A stretch of DNA of 64,000 bases. Source: Spelaeicoccus albus (lineage in GTDB: Bacteria > Actinomycetota > Actinomycetes > Actinomycetales > Brevibacteriaceae). The notes under the pieces are model-generated. The model worked only from the letters and a program-made list of their open reading frames with translations, was not told the DNA's origin and searched no databases. The translations under genes and the position numbers were made by a program. The stretch lies in contig NZ_JACBZP010000001.1 in the NCBI RefSeq assembly GCF_013409065.1, positions 310,001 through 374,000 on the forward strand. The letters run 5' to 3'. Shown one piece after another: positions 36,958 through 45,195 of this stretch (the stretch's first letter is position 1; each line of letters starts with the position of its first letter).

Positions 36958-37479
36958 CTATTCGTCGCCGGACAGCAGGTGGGCAAACGCGTCGAGGTTG
37001 CGAGTGGACTCCCCACGCGAGAGCCGCCACTGCCATTCCCGCTTCATCGACGACAAGAACCCCAGCGCAAGCAGTTCGTTGAACGACTCGTCGGCCGTGG
37101 CCAGCAGATGGCCCATCAGCTTGTCGCATGCGGCATCGTCGAAGGCGGCGATCGGCAGCTCGGCAACCAGGTAGATGTCGCCGAGCGAATCAATCATGAA
37201 TGCGGCCCCGTGCAGCCGCGCATTTCGCTGCAACAGCCACGAGTGCACGTCGGCGGTCCGCTCATCCGGGTGCCGCACCACGAACGCCAGCGCACGGACC
37301 GAATATTCGCCGAACTTGACCGCGACGGTCGTGGCGAGCTTCTTTTCGCCGGGCAATTGCACGGCTACCAAATTCGCATCGGCCCGTTCGGCATCGACGC
37401 CGGCGTCGTCCGCCCAGTCCTCCAGCACCCGCAATGCCCGATTTATCGGGCCCGGTTGCTCCGAAACGTTGTCAGCCAC
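36958..37479 (-). CDS. YbjN-domain protein
   Basis: A 173-residue protein of the YbjN fold, related in fold to type III secretion chaperones and of unknown role. It corresponds by position and content to the YbjN-like gene between mshA and gpm1 in mycobacteria. GTG 37479 has GGGGGA ahead and overlaps the mshA end by 8 bp; upstream in-frame starts would lie deep within mshA. C-terminal [16 protein letters not shown] is acidic and helical. Confidence 0.8.
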   Translation of the reverse strand: MADNVSEQPGPINRALRVLEDWADDAGVDAERADANLVAVQLPGEKKLATTVAVKFGEYSVRALAFVVRHPDERTADVHSWLLQRNARLHGAAFMIDSLGDIYLVAELPIAAFDDAACDKLMGHLLATADESFNELLALGFLSSMKREWQWRLSRGESTRNLDAFAHLLSGDE

Positions 37480-38740
37480 TTCGTCCCCCGATCTCTTCAA
37501 ATGCGCCACGCTCATTGCATTCGCGCGCGGTTCCGTACACGTGCATGGTTTCATCGGCGGTGCGCGACCAGTCGAATTTGGCAACCGTGACGGGAGCTGC
37601 CCGCCCCATTCGGGCTCGCAATTCGGCATTGCCGAGGACGCGGCTCAACGCCTCCGCCCAGTCCGACGGATCGTGCCCGCCGACCAGGACACCGCTGACG
37701 CCGTCGTCCACCAGTTCGCTCAAACCGCCGATATCGGCGGCGATGACGGGTGTGCCGGACGCTTCGGCTTCGGCCGCGACAAGGCCGAACGATTCACTGC
37801 GCGAGGGCACTGCCACGACGTCCGCGGCCCGGTACCAGTCGACAAGGATCGACGGGCGCACCGGCTCGGCGAACATGACGGCGTCCGACACCCCGCACGC
37901 GGCGGCCTGCCTGGTCAGACCGGCAATGCCCTGACCGCGGCCGCCGCTGTCACCGCCGATCATCACGGCCGCCACGCGCCGGGCCAGCCCGGGCGACCGG
38001 GACGCAAGCACGGCAAGCGCGTCAATGACGACGTCCGCGCCCTTGAGATGCTGGATCCTGCCGACGACCAGCACGATCAGGTCGCGGCCGGTCAGCCCCA
38101 GACGCCGGCGGGCCGCCGCAGCGTCGCCCGGTGTGAAGACGTCGTGGTTGACGCCGGGGTGCACCACTTCGACGCGTTCCGGGTCGGCCCCGTACAGGTT
38201 GACGAGGTCGCGTGCTTCACGTTCGGTATTGGCGATCAGACACGCGCGGCGGGCAAGTGCGTCTTCCGCGCCGACCCGTTCGACGTGTTCGCCGGCGTGG
38301 TTGAAATCGCGATATTTCACCTTGGCCATGGTGTGCATGGTATGCACGATCGGCATGCCGATCATCCGCCTCAATTCGAGCGCGACGACGCCGCTGAGCC
38401 AGTAATGCGAATGGACGACGCACGCCCGCTGCACTGCCGGTTCGGCCGCCAACCGGGCCGCCAGGTCGCCGGCATCGAAATCGTCCCGCGTGATCCTGCC
38501 GGGCCCCGCAGCGGCCAGCTGGTGCACGCGCAGGCCGGGGGCGACGTCGATCACGTCGCCGCGGGAGTCGTCGACGTCGAGCGTGTAGATGTCGACGGTG
38601 ACCCCGCGGCCGGCCAATTGCCGGGCCAGCTCGCGCACGTACACGTTGAGTCCGCCCGCGTCCCCGGAGCCGGGCTGCACCAGCGGCGAGGTATGCAGCG
38701 AGAGCATGACGACGCTGTCGATGGCGCGCTCAACCGTCAT
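37472..38740 (-). CDS. mshA: D-inositol-3-phosphate glycosyltransferase MshA (mycothiol synthesis)
   Basis: A 422-residue GT4 glycosyltransferase for the first step of mycothiol synthesis: transfer of GlcNAc from UDP-GlcNAc to inositol-3-phosphate. Seen: MLSLHTSPLVQPGSGDAGGLNVYVREL with the donor loop, VHSHYWLSG, VVHPGVNHDVF, and the nucleotide-binding segment SRSESFGLVAAEAEASGTPVIA. It overlaps the upstream hydrolase gene by 11 bp and the downstream YbjN gene by 8 bp. Together with mshD at 60.2 kb and mscR at 10.8 kb it shows the organism makes and uses mycothiol. Confidence 0.95.
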   Translation of the reverse strand: MTVERAIDSVVMLSLHTSPLVQPGSGDAGGLNVYVRELARQLAGRGVTVDIYTLDVDDSRGDVIDVAPGLRVHQLAAAGPGRITRDDFDAGDLAARLAAEPAVQRACVVHSHYWLSGVVALELRRMIGMPIVHTMHTMAKVKYRDFNHAGEHVERVGAEDALARRACLIANTEREARDLVNLYGADPERVEVVHPGVNHDVFTPGDAAAARRRLGLTGRDLIVLVVGRIQHLKGADVVIDALAVLASRSPGLARRVAAVMIGGDSGGRGQGIAGLTRQAAACGVSDAVMFAEPVRPSILVDWYRAADVVAVPSRSESFGLVAAEAEASGTPVIAADIGGLSELVDDGVSGVLVGGHDPSDWAEALSRVLGNAELRARMGRAAPVTVAKFDWSRTADETMHVYGTARECNERGAFEEIGGRSG

Positions 38741-39500
38741 TGAAGAATCCTTGGATAGCGCTGCGCACCTCGCTGCGTCCGAGCCACAGGATCGATCCGG
38801 CCGGCAGCACTATCAGCTTCGCTTGCGGCAGCGCCGCAGCGTAGGCCTCGGCCACCGACACGGGATGCGCTTCGTCGCCTTCGTGGGTGAGGACGAGCGT
38901 CGGCACGTCCACGGCCGCCAATGACTCGATATCGTCGACAGCGACCTCGCCGGGCAGGTTCAGCCCGTATTTGGCGTCGGTGGTCACGAGCAGTTCGGCA
39001 CGGTGCGTCAGCCATGCCTGCGCCGCCGGCAAATCGCGCACCGGTGCCGGTTCGCGGGCAGCGAGTTCGGCGCGCACGGCTGCGACGTCGCCGTTCGCGG
39101 CAAGTGCCGCTACGTGCCGCATCCGTTCGGCCGACAGCGCCCGCTCCTCGGCTCCGCGGCGCGCGTCCAAGGCTGCCGGAAGTACGAACGCGGCCTTGTC
39201 GAACCGGTCGGGCGTCTCACTGAGCACGCGCGCCAGGGCGCCGGCTCCCATCGAGACTCCGAGCGCCCGGGTCGCACCGACGGCGTCCGCGGTCTCGCGC
39301 AGCTCACCGGCCAGCCCGGCGTAGGTCCACGGCTCGTGCGGTGCCGGACGACCGCCGTGGCCGCGGAAATGCATGAAGGTTTTGCTGCCGTGCACGCCGG
39401 TACCGAACGGCCGCGTATCGCGTATCGACCCGCCGAATCCGTGCGCGAAAAGAGTTGTCGGCTCGCCGTCGCCAAAGGTCTCGAAGTACCTCTCCGGCAT
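38730..39500 (-). CDS. Alpha/beta hydrolase
   Basis: A 256-residue alpha/beta-hydrolase fold protein: oxyanion-region FAHGFGGS, nucleophile elbow GVSMGAGAL (serine near residue 104), and an aspartate/histidine region in VLTHEGDEAHPVSV. The substrate is unknown; the expected late catalytic histidine is not obvious, since the C-terminus reads LPAGSILWLGRS. ATG 39500 overlaps the DUF2516 stop as TAATG. It is part of the DUF2516-hydrolase-mshA-ybjN-gpmA run. Confidence 0.8.
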   Translation of the reverse strand: MPERYFETFGDGEPTTLFAHGFGGSIRDTRPFGTGVHGSKTFMHFRGHGGRPAPHEPWTYAGLAGELRETADAVGATRALGVSMGAGALARVLSETPDRFDKAAFVLPAALDARRGAEERALSAERMRHVAALAANGDVAAVRAELAAREPAPVRDLPAAQAWLTHRAELLVTTDAKYGLNLPGEVAVDDIESLAAVDVPTLVLTHEGDEAHPVSVAEAYAAALPQAKLIVLPAGSILWLGRSEVRSAIQGFFNDG

Positions 39501-39829
39501 TACCAGCCGCCGTACGGCCCGGTTCGCTTGGTGCGCCCGGGGCCATTGATTCGGATCGCCGGGCGCACATCGGCAAGGAAGACGCCGGCAAAGACCACGG
39601 CGATGACGTTGATCCAGTACGGCATGATGCCGACGAAGAGCGGCAGGGCCAGGACGCCGACGAATGTTGCGCCGGCCAGGATCGACACCCAGAATGTCTT
39701 GGTGCGCTTTCCGGCCCGTTCAAAACTGTCGCCGCTGTGCCGAGCAGCCTCGACGAGAGCGAACAGTTCCATGCCGAGTGCGACGAGCGATAACGCCAGC
39801 AGCAGGTAGGCCTGAATAATCCCAATCAC
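39500..39829 (-). CDS. DUF2516 family small membrane protein
   Basis: A 109-residue protein with about three transmembrane helices (residues 4-28, 47-66 and 70-88) and a basic tail, matching DUF2516, a family restricted to actinobacteria and without assigned function. First gene of the operon leading into mshA. Only about 40 bp of native upstream sequence remain before the transposon-like end at 39870, so its original promoter is probably displaced. Confidence 0.8.
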   Translation of the reverse strand: MIGIIQAYLLLALSLVALGMELFALVEAARHSGDSFERAGKRTKTFWVSILAGATFVGVLALPLFVGIMPYWINVIAVVFAGVFLADVRPAIRINGPGRTKRTGPYGGW

Positions 39830-39864
39830 GGTACCAGCCTAACGCGCGGCGGCCGGCCGGGCGT

Positions 39865-39869
39865 CACTG
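39865..39869. repeat. Left target-site duplication CACTG
   Basis: CACTG abuts the left inverted repeat at 39870 and recurs immediately outside the right repeat (45780-45784). Tn402/Tn5053-family elements make 5-bp duplications on insertion. Confidence 0.75.
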
Positions 39870-39894
39870 TGTCATTTTCAGAAGCTGACTGCAC
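39870..39894 (+). repeat. Left terminal inverted repeat (IRt-like, 25 bp)
   Basis: It starts TGTCATTTTCAGAAG and ends CTGACTGCAC. It contains the first of two 19-bp subterminal repeats (39877-39895). In Tn402/Tn5053 ends, such 19-bp repeats are transposase TniA binding sites. Confidence 0.8.
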
Positions 39895-39898
39895 AAAG

Positions 39899-39917
39899 TT
39901 CAAAAGTTGACTGCACA
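39899..39917 (+). repeat. Second 19-bp subterminal repeat of the left end
   Basis: TTCAAAAGTTGACTGCACA matches 39877-39895 (TTCAGAAGCTGACTGCACA) at 17 of 19 positions, 22 bp apart in direct orientation, as in class 1 integron ends. It also encodes the last residues of the resolvase. Confidence 0.75.
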
Positions 39918-40523
39918 GATGATTGAGGGACCGCCGGCACCGGCCGTTTTCCGTTGCGCTCGCTCGATAGCGCGGTAGACCGTAGATTTTCCAACGGAAA
40001 ATAGCTCGGCCAGCTCACGCTTGCTGTAATCGCCCGTGGCATGCAATTTACCCAAGTGTGCTTCCTGCTTGGCCGTGAGTTTCGGCTGCTTGCCACGTAG
40101 TCGGCCTCTGGCCTTGGCGACTTTCATTCTCTCGCGAGTCCGGGATCGAATAAGGTCGGCTTTGAACTCGGCGCCCATCGCTAAGACGTTGAACAGTAGT
40201 TTTCCGATGGGATCAGTCGGGTCATGGACCGACCCGCCGATGCTGAGTTTCACTTCCCTCTCGGCGAGGTCATCGGCAATTTCGTGGGCATCGCGAACAG
40301 AGCGGGCCAGGCGGTCGAGTTTGGTAACGAAGAACGTGTCCCCGGCACGGCACGCTGCCAGTGCTTCACGCAAGCCAGCGCGGTTCCTATTTCTACCAGT
40401 CAGCCCATGGTCAACATAAATTCGCTCCGGCTTGATCCCAAGCGCCTTCAACGCGTCGTTTTGGGCGGTGAGATCTTGCTTGTCCGTGGAGCATCGTGCG
40501 TAGCCGACCGTTAATTCAGACAT
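39900..40523 (-). CDS. Serine recombinase (TniR-like resolvase)
   Basis: A 207-residue small serine recombinase of the resolvase/invertase family. Catalytic serine in GYARCSTDKQDL (Ser10), conserved TGRNRNRAGL, FFVTKLDRLARSVRD with the LDR active-site arginine region, and a C-terminal helix-turn-helix (KRELAELFSVGKSTVYRAIER). Such enzymes resolve transposition cointegrates. The final residues IICAVNF are encoded by the element's inner 19-bp end repeat and the stop lies in the spacer between the two repeats, so the gene abuts the terminus. It starts at ATG 40523; longer frames upstream run through the res-like region without homology. Confidence 0.92.
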   Translation of the reverse strand: MSELTVGYARCSTDKQDLTAQNDALKALGIKPERIYVDHGLTGRNRNRAGLREALAACRAGDTFFVTKLDRLARSVRDAHEIADDLAEREVKLSIGGSVHDPTDPIGKLLFNVLAMGAEFKADLIRSRTRERMKVAKARGRLRGKQPKLTAKQEAHLGKLHATGDYSKRELAELFSVGKSTVYRAIERAQRKTAGAGGPSIICAVNF

Positions 40524-40533
40524 GCCGTTCAAT

Positions 40534-40586
40534 GTCGCATATAGGGCCCCGTCACCGGTCACTTCACCAGACCACCTATATGGGAC
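40534..40586. promoter_or_regulatory. Candidate res site upstream of the resolvase
   Basis: GTCGCATATAGG (40534-40545) and CCTATATGGGAC (40575-40586) are inverted with 11 of 12 matches across a 29-bp spacer, starting 11 bp before the resolvase gene. Outer bases CAGACA (40518-40523) and TGTCTG (just after 40588) add a further pair. Resolvases of this type bind dyads in exactly this position to resolve cointegrates and to repress themselves. Confidence 0.55.
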
Positions 40587-40754
40587 GGTGTCTGCCGCGC
40601 CACTCAAACAGCGCAGTTCAGCACCACAAGTAACCGGTTGGGGTTGGGCTTGCGGACAGGGTGCTCGGCCACCTCCCAGTTTGGGGACATGTGCGCCGAA
40701 CTCGGACCCGTAAGGGTGGTCGGTCCAGTCGTGGATTCGAGTAGTGTTTGCTTC

Positions 40755-41510
40755 ATGCCTGACGCTATCTTTTCCCATCCGCGGGTGGCCCATGTCTACG
40801 ATCCGCTCGATCCCGACCGAAGTGATCTGAACACTTACTTGGATGTCGTGGACGAATTCGAGGCTACGGCGGCCCTGGATGTGGGCTGCGGAACCGGAAC
40901 GTTGGCCTGCTGCTTGGCGGCCCGCGAATTACGAGTAGTGGGGGTCGATCCCGCCCGAGCCTCGGTCGAAGTTGCACAGATGAAGGCCAATGCTGACAAA
41001 GTCGACTGGGTTGTAGGAATTGCGCTGGACGTTGCCGCAGTGGCGACCTACCAGGGACGATTCGACCTGGCCACGATGACCGCCAATGTGGCCCAGGTCT
41101 TCCTCGGTGACGATGAGTGGCACTCGAACCTGAAAGCAATCCGCTCTTGTTTGCGTCCTGGTGGACACCTCGCTTTCGAGAGTCGAAATCCCGCTGATCG
41201 CGCGTGGGAACGCTGGACGAAAGAGCAAACGCGTCAGCTTGTCGAAGTCGACGGAGAAGGCCCGGTCGAGGACTGGGTACAGGTAACCTCCGTGAACGAC
41301 GAGTTAGTGACGTTTAATTCGCCCACGATCTTTCACGCTGATGGCCAGCGCGTTGACTCCACATCGACCCTGCGTTTCCGGACCGAGGAGGAACTACGAG
41401 AGTCGCTCGTTCGGGCAGGCTTTGCAGATATCGAAGTTCGGGATCTTCCCTATGCGCCCGGCCGCGGTTGGCTGATTGTTGCGGCGGCGCCTGACCCGGA
41501 GAGGAATTGA
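40755..41510 (+). CDS. Class I SAM-dependent methyltransferase
   Basis: A 251-residue methyltransferase with motif I ALDVGCGTGTLACCLA (around residue 40), the acidic post-I residue in VVGVDPARAS, and SCLRPGGHLAFESRNP as a motif III region. The last 60 residues form a lid-like domain ending RGWLIVAAAP. The substrate is unknown; small-molecule methylation is as likely as any. ATG 40755 is chosen because homology starts there; the open frame back to 40638 has no support. Cargo of the transposon-like island, divergent from the resolvase. Confidence 0.82.
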   Translation: MPDAIFSHPRVAHVYDPLDPDRSDLNTYLDVVDEFEATAALDVGCGTGTLACCLAARELRVVGVDPARASVEVAQMKANADKVDWVVGIALDVAAVATYQGRFDLATMTANVAQVFLGDDEWHSNLKAIRSCLRPGGHLAFESRNPADRAWERWTKEQTRQLVEVDGEGPVEDWVQVTSVNDELVTFNSPTIFHADGQRVDSTSTLRFRTEEELRESLVRAGFADIEVRDLPYAPGRGWLIVAAAPDPERN

Positions 41511-41639
41511 AGCCACATTCGCCGTGCGAGTGATTTTCGAGACTCCGATACCCTCGCCACCCGGCCTACGGTGACGTGCAACGTTGCACTCACAGCAAGG
41601 GCCCGAGGGGACGCTGGCCATGTCTCACTCGGCGATCGT

Positions 41640-42086
41640 TCAACGGGGTGCTTCTGCGGTGGTGTAGCGCAGTGCGTTTGTCTCACGTCGTTCGAACCCC
41701 ATTGACTCATAAACCCTAAGTGCCGACTCCCGCGAAGGTCGAGTCGTGAGATCGAGAGTTCGTAACCCACGCTCGCGTGCGGCCTTTGTCATAGTTTCCA
41801 ATAGGAGGCGTGCGATCCCGGACCCGCGGTGGTCGGCGTCGACGACGACATCCTCAACATGGCCGCGCAGACCGGTAGGCAGAGGAAACGTCACAAGAGT
41901 GGCCATACCCACGATCTCGTCATCGATTGATGCGACGATCAACTCTGTCGCGTCGTGTTCGATGATCGCTTCGAGCCGGTTCCGGTCGAATATCGCAGAC
42001 CGGGACAATTGCGGCAGCAGCTGCGAGACCGCTTCGATGTCAGTGTCGCTGAGTGATTTAAGGACACGTATGTTCGGGACAGGCAT
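41640..42086 (-). CDS. GNAT-family N-acetyltransferase (1)
   Basis: A 148-residue GCN5-related acetyltransferase. The acetyl-CoA pyrophosphate loop is in VVVDADHRGSGIARLLLETM (about residues 80-100), and the terminal signature LRVYESMGFERRE is present. The acceptor cannot be inferred; members modify drugs, peptides or metabolites. The open frame reaches 42143 but ATG 42086 fits the family start. Island cargo. Confidence 0.82.
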   Translation of the reverse strand: MPVPNIRVLKSLSDTDIEAVSQLLPQLSRSAIFDRNRLEAIIEHDATELIVASIDDEIVGMATLVTFPLPTGLRGHVEDVVVDADHRGSGIARLLLETMTKAARERGLRTLDLTTRPSRESALRVYESMGFERRETNALRYTTAEAPR

Positions 42087-42242
42087 ACAGCGACAATATA
42101 GGGAGCAGCGCATAGCGCCCAGACCACCCAGCGACGGCAACAACTCGACGCCGTGTCATCTCACAAAATGGCTGCCAGCCATCACCGCTAGAGGATCCGT
42201 GACTGACATGGGCTAGCCCGGTGCAGTGCGCCGCAGCAGCTG

Positions 42243-42623
42243 TCAGAGTGCGGTGTGGAGCACCCGCCGTGCAGCCTCGAGACTGTTGCCGCCGTCCGTG
42301 TTAAAGGCGATCGCCGCGTCGGGCAGATGTTGACGGATGAGGTTGATGACTTCTTCGAAGAACTCGACGAGCGGTTCCGGTTTGCGGATGCCGCCTCCGA
42401 CAACGACGCAGTCGTAGCTCTCACGGGAGAGAGCCTCGATGACTCGAGATTCGGCAGAGTCATCGAGCGGAACGAGGTGCTGGTCGGCGGACAGTTCCGA
42501 TTCGTCGAATCTGGCAAGCCCGGCGTCCAGTGCCGAGTTGATTTCGTCGGCGTCGATCCCCGGAATCGTGGCCGGATCCAGTCCCAAGACCAGAACCCGA
42601 TATTGCGTCGCATCTTGATTCAT
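42243..42623 (-). CDS. Conserved hypothetical protein divergent from a TetR regulator
   Basis: A 126-residue soluble protein not assigned to a named family. It begins QYRVLVLGLDPATI, with a middle block YDCVVVGGGIRKPEPLVEFFEEVI and a late FNTDGGNSLEAARRVL, suggesting an alpha/beta nucleotide-like fold. It is divergent from the TetR gene and shares a dyad-bearing 85-bp promoter region, so it is the likely TetR target. Confidence 0.65.
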   Translation of the reverse strand: MNQDATQYRVLVLGLDPATIPGIDADEINSALDAGLARFDESELSADQHLVPLDDSAESRVIEALSRESYDCVVVGGGIRKPEPLVEFFEEVINLIRQHLPDAAIAFNTDGGNSLEAARRVLHTAL

Positions 42624-42638
42624 CGTTTTGACATCTCC

Positions 42639-42671
42639 GTATACATTGTATATGAGACGTACAACGTATAC
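42639..42671. promoter_or_regulatory. TetR-type operator dyad
   Basis: GTATACATTGTA (42639-42650) and TACAACGTATAC (42660-42671) are inverted repeats matching at 11 of 12 positions with a 9-bp spacer, in an AT-rich divergent promoter between the hypothetical gene and the TetR gene. Size and symmetry suit a TetR dimer pair. Confidence 0.65.
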
Positions 42672-42708
42672 TCAATGAATGATGCACGCAAACTATTTGT
42701 GAGGTTCC

Positions 42709-43452
42709 GTGACACGTGAACTCTCGCCACCGCCGATCTGGTCGTTACCCGCTCCACCGAAACGTCGCCGAGACTTAAGCCGCGACGAGATCGTCCGCGC
42801 CGCGATTGCCATCGCCAACGCCGGCGGGGCGGAGGCCGTCACCATGCGGGCAGTTGCTGCCCGGCTCGGCTCCTCGGCTCCGATGTCGCTCTACCGCTAT
42901 GTCCGCAACAAAGACGGCTTGGTCGATCTGATGCTCGACGCCGCCATGGCAGAAGTTCGGACGCCGTCCGAAAGTGTCGTTGATTGGCGCGAAGGTCTGG
43001 CTCGCCTTGCGCGCTCCATGTGGGAGATGACCAAGCAGCATCGCTGGTATGCCCGGCTCGTCCACACGCGTCCGCCCGCCGGACCGAATGCTTGCCGGAT
43101 ACACGAGTACGTTCTCACCGTTTTTGCCGATCTCGGTGTCGGCCTGCAGACAGCATCGGATTTCTACCTGCTCATCAATCGCCACGTCATCGGACTTGCA
43201 CTCCAATATGCCGACACGGCATACGTGCAGTCCGACGCCGATCTCACGGTGGACGAGATCCGACAAACGGCACGCTCCTGGTGGGGACAAATGGACACCG
43301 AAAGCCCTTACCCACACCTGCAGCAACTCATGCGTCGGTTCCTTGATGAGCACAATCCAACCGACGGATGGGCCGGCCCGGATACGCAACTCGAGATCGG
43401 ACTCGGGTGCCTACTCGACGGCATCGCCAACCGAATCGGCAATCCCGGCTAG
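42709..43452 (+). CDS. TetR/AcrR-family transcriptional regulator
   Basis: A 247-residue repressor with an N-terminal helix-turn-helix (about 24-70: LSRDEIVRAAIAIANAGGAEA, then AARLGSSAPMSLYRYVRNKD) and a large C-terminal ligand domain of the TetR_C type. It starts at GTG 42709 behind GAGG. Autoregulation through the dyad at 42639-42671 is likely. The efflux pump gene on the opposite strand 130 bp downstream ends facing it, so a link to that gene is possible but not shown by promoter position. Confidence 0.88.
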   Translation: MTRELSPPPIWSLPAPPKRRRDLSRDEIVRAAIAIANAGGAEAVTMRAVAARLGSSAPMSLYRYVRNKDGLVDLMLDAAMAEVRTPSESVVDWREGLARLARSMWEMTKQHRWYARLVHTRPPAGPNACRIHEYVLTVFADLGVGLQTASDFYLLINRHVIGLALQYADTAYVQSDADLTVDEIRQTARSWWGQMDTESPYPHLQQLMRRFLDEHNPTDGWAGPDTQLEIGLGCLLDGIANRIGNPG

Positions 43453-43581
43453 GGCCGCTTCGCCCGTACCTACCACGACGCCCCAACGTCGATGAGGAAA
43501 CCATCACGATAGACGCGTCCGAAATGGACTCCGGAAACCGGGATGATCATCACAAGGCGATCCCCTTGCGGCGTGTACGTC

Positions 43582-44952
43582 TTATGCCGCTGTGCGTTTG
43601 GCAATGAGAACCCCACCCGCCCCGAATACGGTAACCACAGCCAGGATCGCTGCGGTCAGTGACAGTGCGTGGTCGGTGCCGCGTGCCAGGACGGATCCGA
43701 TGATGGCGTAGGCCATCAGCGCGCCGGTTTGACGGGTGGTGTTCTGCAACGCCGACCCCAGGCCGATGTCGGCCGGGGGTGTGCGCGAGACCAGCAGCGA
43801 GGTGAGGGCGGAGAAACAGATCGTGCTCGCGCCACCGATCAACAGCATGGTGGGAATGATCGCCAGATACGTCACGCCAAAGTCCGCAAAGGAAAGTCCC
43901 ATGGCCCCGAGGATCACGGCGATGAAACCGGCTGTCAAAATGCTTGCGGGATGGTGCCGGCGGGCGAGGCGGCGGTAAGCGAACACCGGGCCCACGGTGC
44001 TGGCGACGGTCATCGGCAGCAGACCGATCCCGGCCTGCAGTGCGGACCAGCCACGACCGGTCTGCAACGCGATGGATAGTGCGAGCAGCGCACCGTAGAA
44101 CCCGAAGCCCATCACCCCCGCGCTGGCGATCGCCGCCGTGCGCAACGGATCACGCAGCATCCTGCTCGGTATCAGCGGCGCAGGTGAACGGTGCTGGCTC
44201 CAAACAAAGACCAGCACTGCGACCATCCCGGCCGCCACGCAGCCCAGCACCGGCGACGATGACCATGCATGCGTACCGGTCAGGATCGCTCCAGTGGCCA
44301 GCAGAGTGAGGCCGACTATGATCAGTAGCTGCCCGGCAGGGTTCATCGATACCGTCGGAATTCGCGGCGTCTCATTGGCCGCTGACCGTATCAGCACCAG
44401 CGCGACCACCCCGGCGGGCAGGTTGATCAAGAAGATGCTGCGCCAGCCCGCCAGCTCGATCAACGCCCCGCCCAGCAGGGGCGCAGCCGCCATTGCCACG
44501 GCACCGGTGCCGACCCACCGCACCGTCGCCCGATCCCGAACCTCTTGGTCCGGGTACAGATGCGGGATCAACGCCAACGTCGCCGGGAGCAAGATGGCTG
44601 CGCCCACACCCTGCGCCACTCGGCACCCAGTCAACCAGGCGATGCTCGGCGAGGCCGCGCACCCGGCGGATGCCACTATGAACACGGTCAGGCCCGCCAG
44701 CAGCACCCGCCGGTGCCCGTACCGATCCCCCACTCGCCCAGACGTCAGCAGCAACGCCGCCAACGGAAGCGTGTACCCGTCCAGCACCCACTGCGCACTG
44801 GCCAACGAGGTGCCCAGGCCGTCGCGGATGGTGGGCAGTGCCAGGTTCAGCACCCCGGCATCCAGGATGATCAAGAAGTACGCGATGCACAGCCCGAGCA
44901 GACCTCGCCCCCTCGCCGGGCGTCTCTTATTGTGAGATTCTAATCGCGTCAT
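43582..44952 (-). CDS. MFS multidrug efflux transporter, DHA2 (EmrB/QacA-like)
   Basis: A 456-residue drug:proton antiporter. Hallmarks: ALPTIRDGL in helix 1, WVLDGYTLPLAALLLTSGRVGDRYGHRRVLL (helix 2 and motif A), RVAQGVGAAILLPATLALI (helix 4, motif B) and LGGALIELAGWRSIFLINLPAG (motif C and the W-R-x-I-F-x-I-N-x-P signature of DHA2). Its length fits 12-14 helices. ATG 44952 begins the homology; the frame up to 45207 is unsupported. Island cargo, suggesting resistance to a drug or toxic metabolite, of unknown identity. Confidence 0.88.
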   Translation of the reverse strand: MTRLESHNKRRPARGRGLLGLCIAYFLIILDAGVLNLALPTIRDGLGTSLASAQWVLDGYTLPLAALLLTSGRVGDRYGHRRVLLAGLTVFIVASAGCAASPSIAWLTGCRVAQGVGAAILLPATLALIPHLYPDQEVRDRATVRWVGTGAVAMAAAPLLGGALIELAGWRSIFLINLPAGVVALVLIRSAANETPRIPTVSMNPAGQLLIIVGLTLLATGAILTGTHAWSSSPVLGCVAAGMVAVLVFVWSQHRSPAPLIPSRMLRDPLRTAAIASAGVMGFGFYGALLALSIALQTGRGWSALQAGIGLLPMTVASTVGPVFAYRRLARRHHPASILTAGFIAVILGAMGLSFADFGVTYLAIIPTMLLIGGASTICFSALTSLLVSRTPPADIGLGSALQNTTRQTGALMAYAIIGSVLARGTDHALSLTAAILAVVTVFGAGGVLIAKRTAA

Positions 44953-45195
44953 ACGAGATTTTATGTGCTGCGACTCTTGACCGCGAGACTCATCCCACAC
45001 CACAAGACCCCGACTATGGGCGAGCTCTGGTCGCAATATGTCGTCACGCCACGAGATGACGGGTCCGCGAGGGCCTCCTGCTGTGTCGCCGCGAGCCCCG
45101 TTCGCGGATCCGCAAACGGACACCGTAATCGACGCAGTCGTCGGCAGGTCAGAGCGTGGGGTTGACCGTTGAACGGTCTGCGCGACATTGGTCAA

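Noticed and set aside
39900-40523. The recombinase as a phage integrase or marker of an integrative element at a tRNA.
   Set aside because: It is a small serine resolvase by size and motifs, no tRNA is nearby, and the flanking repeats are transposon ends.
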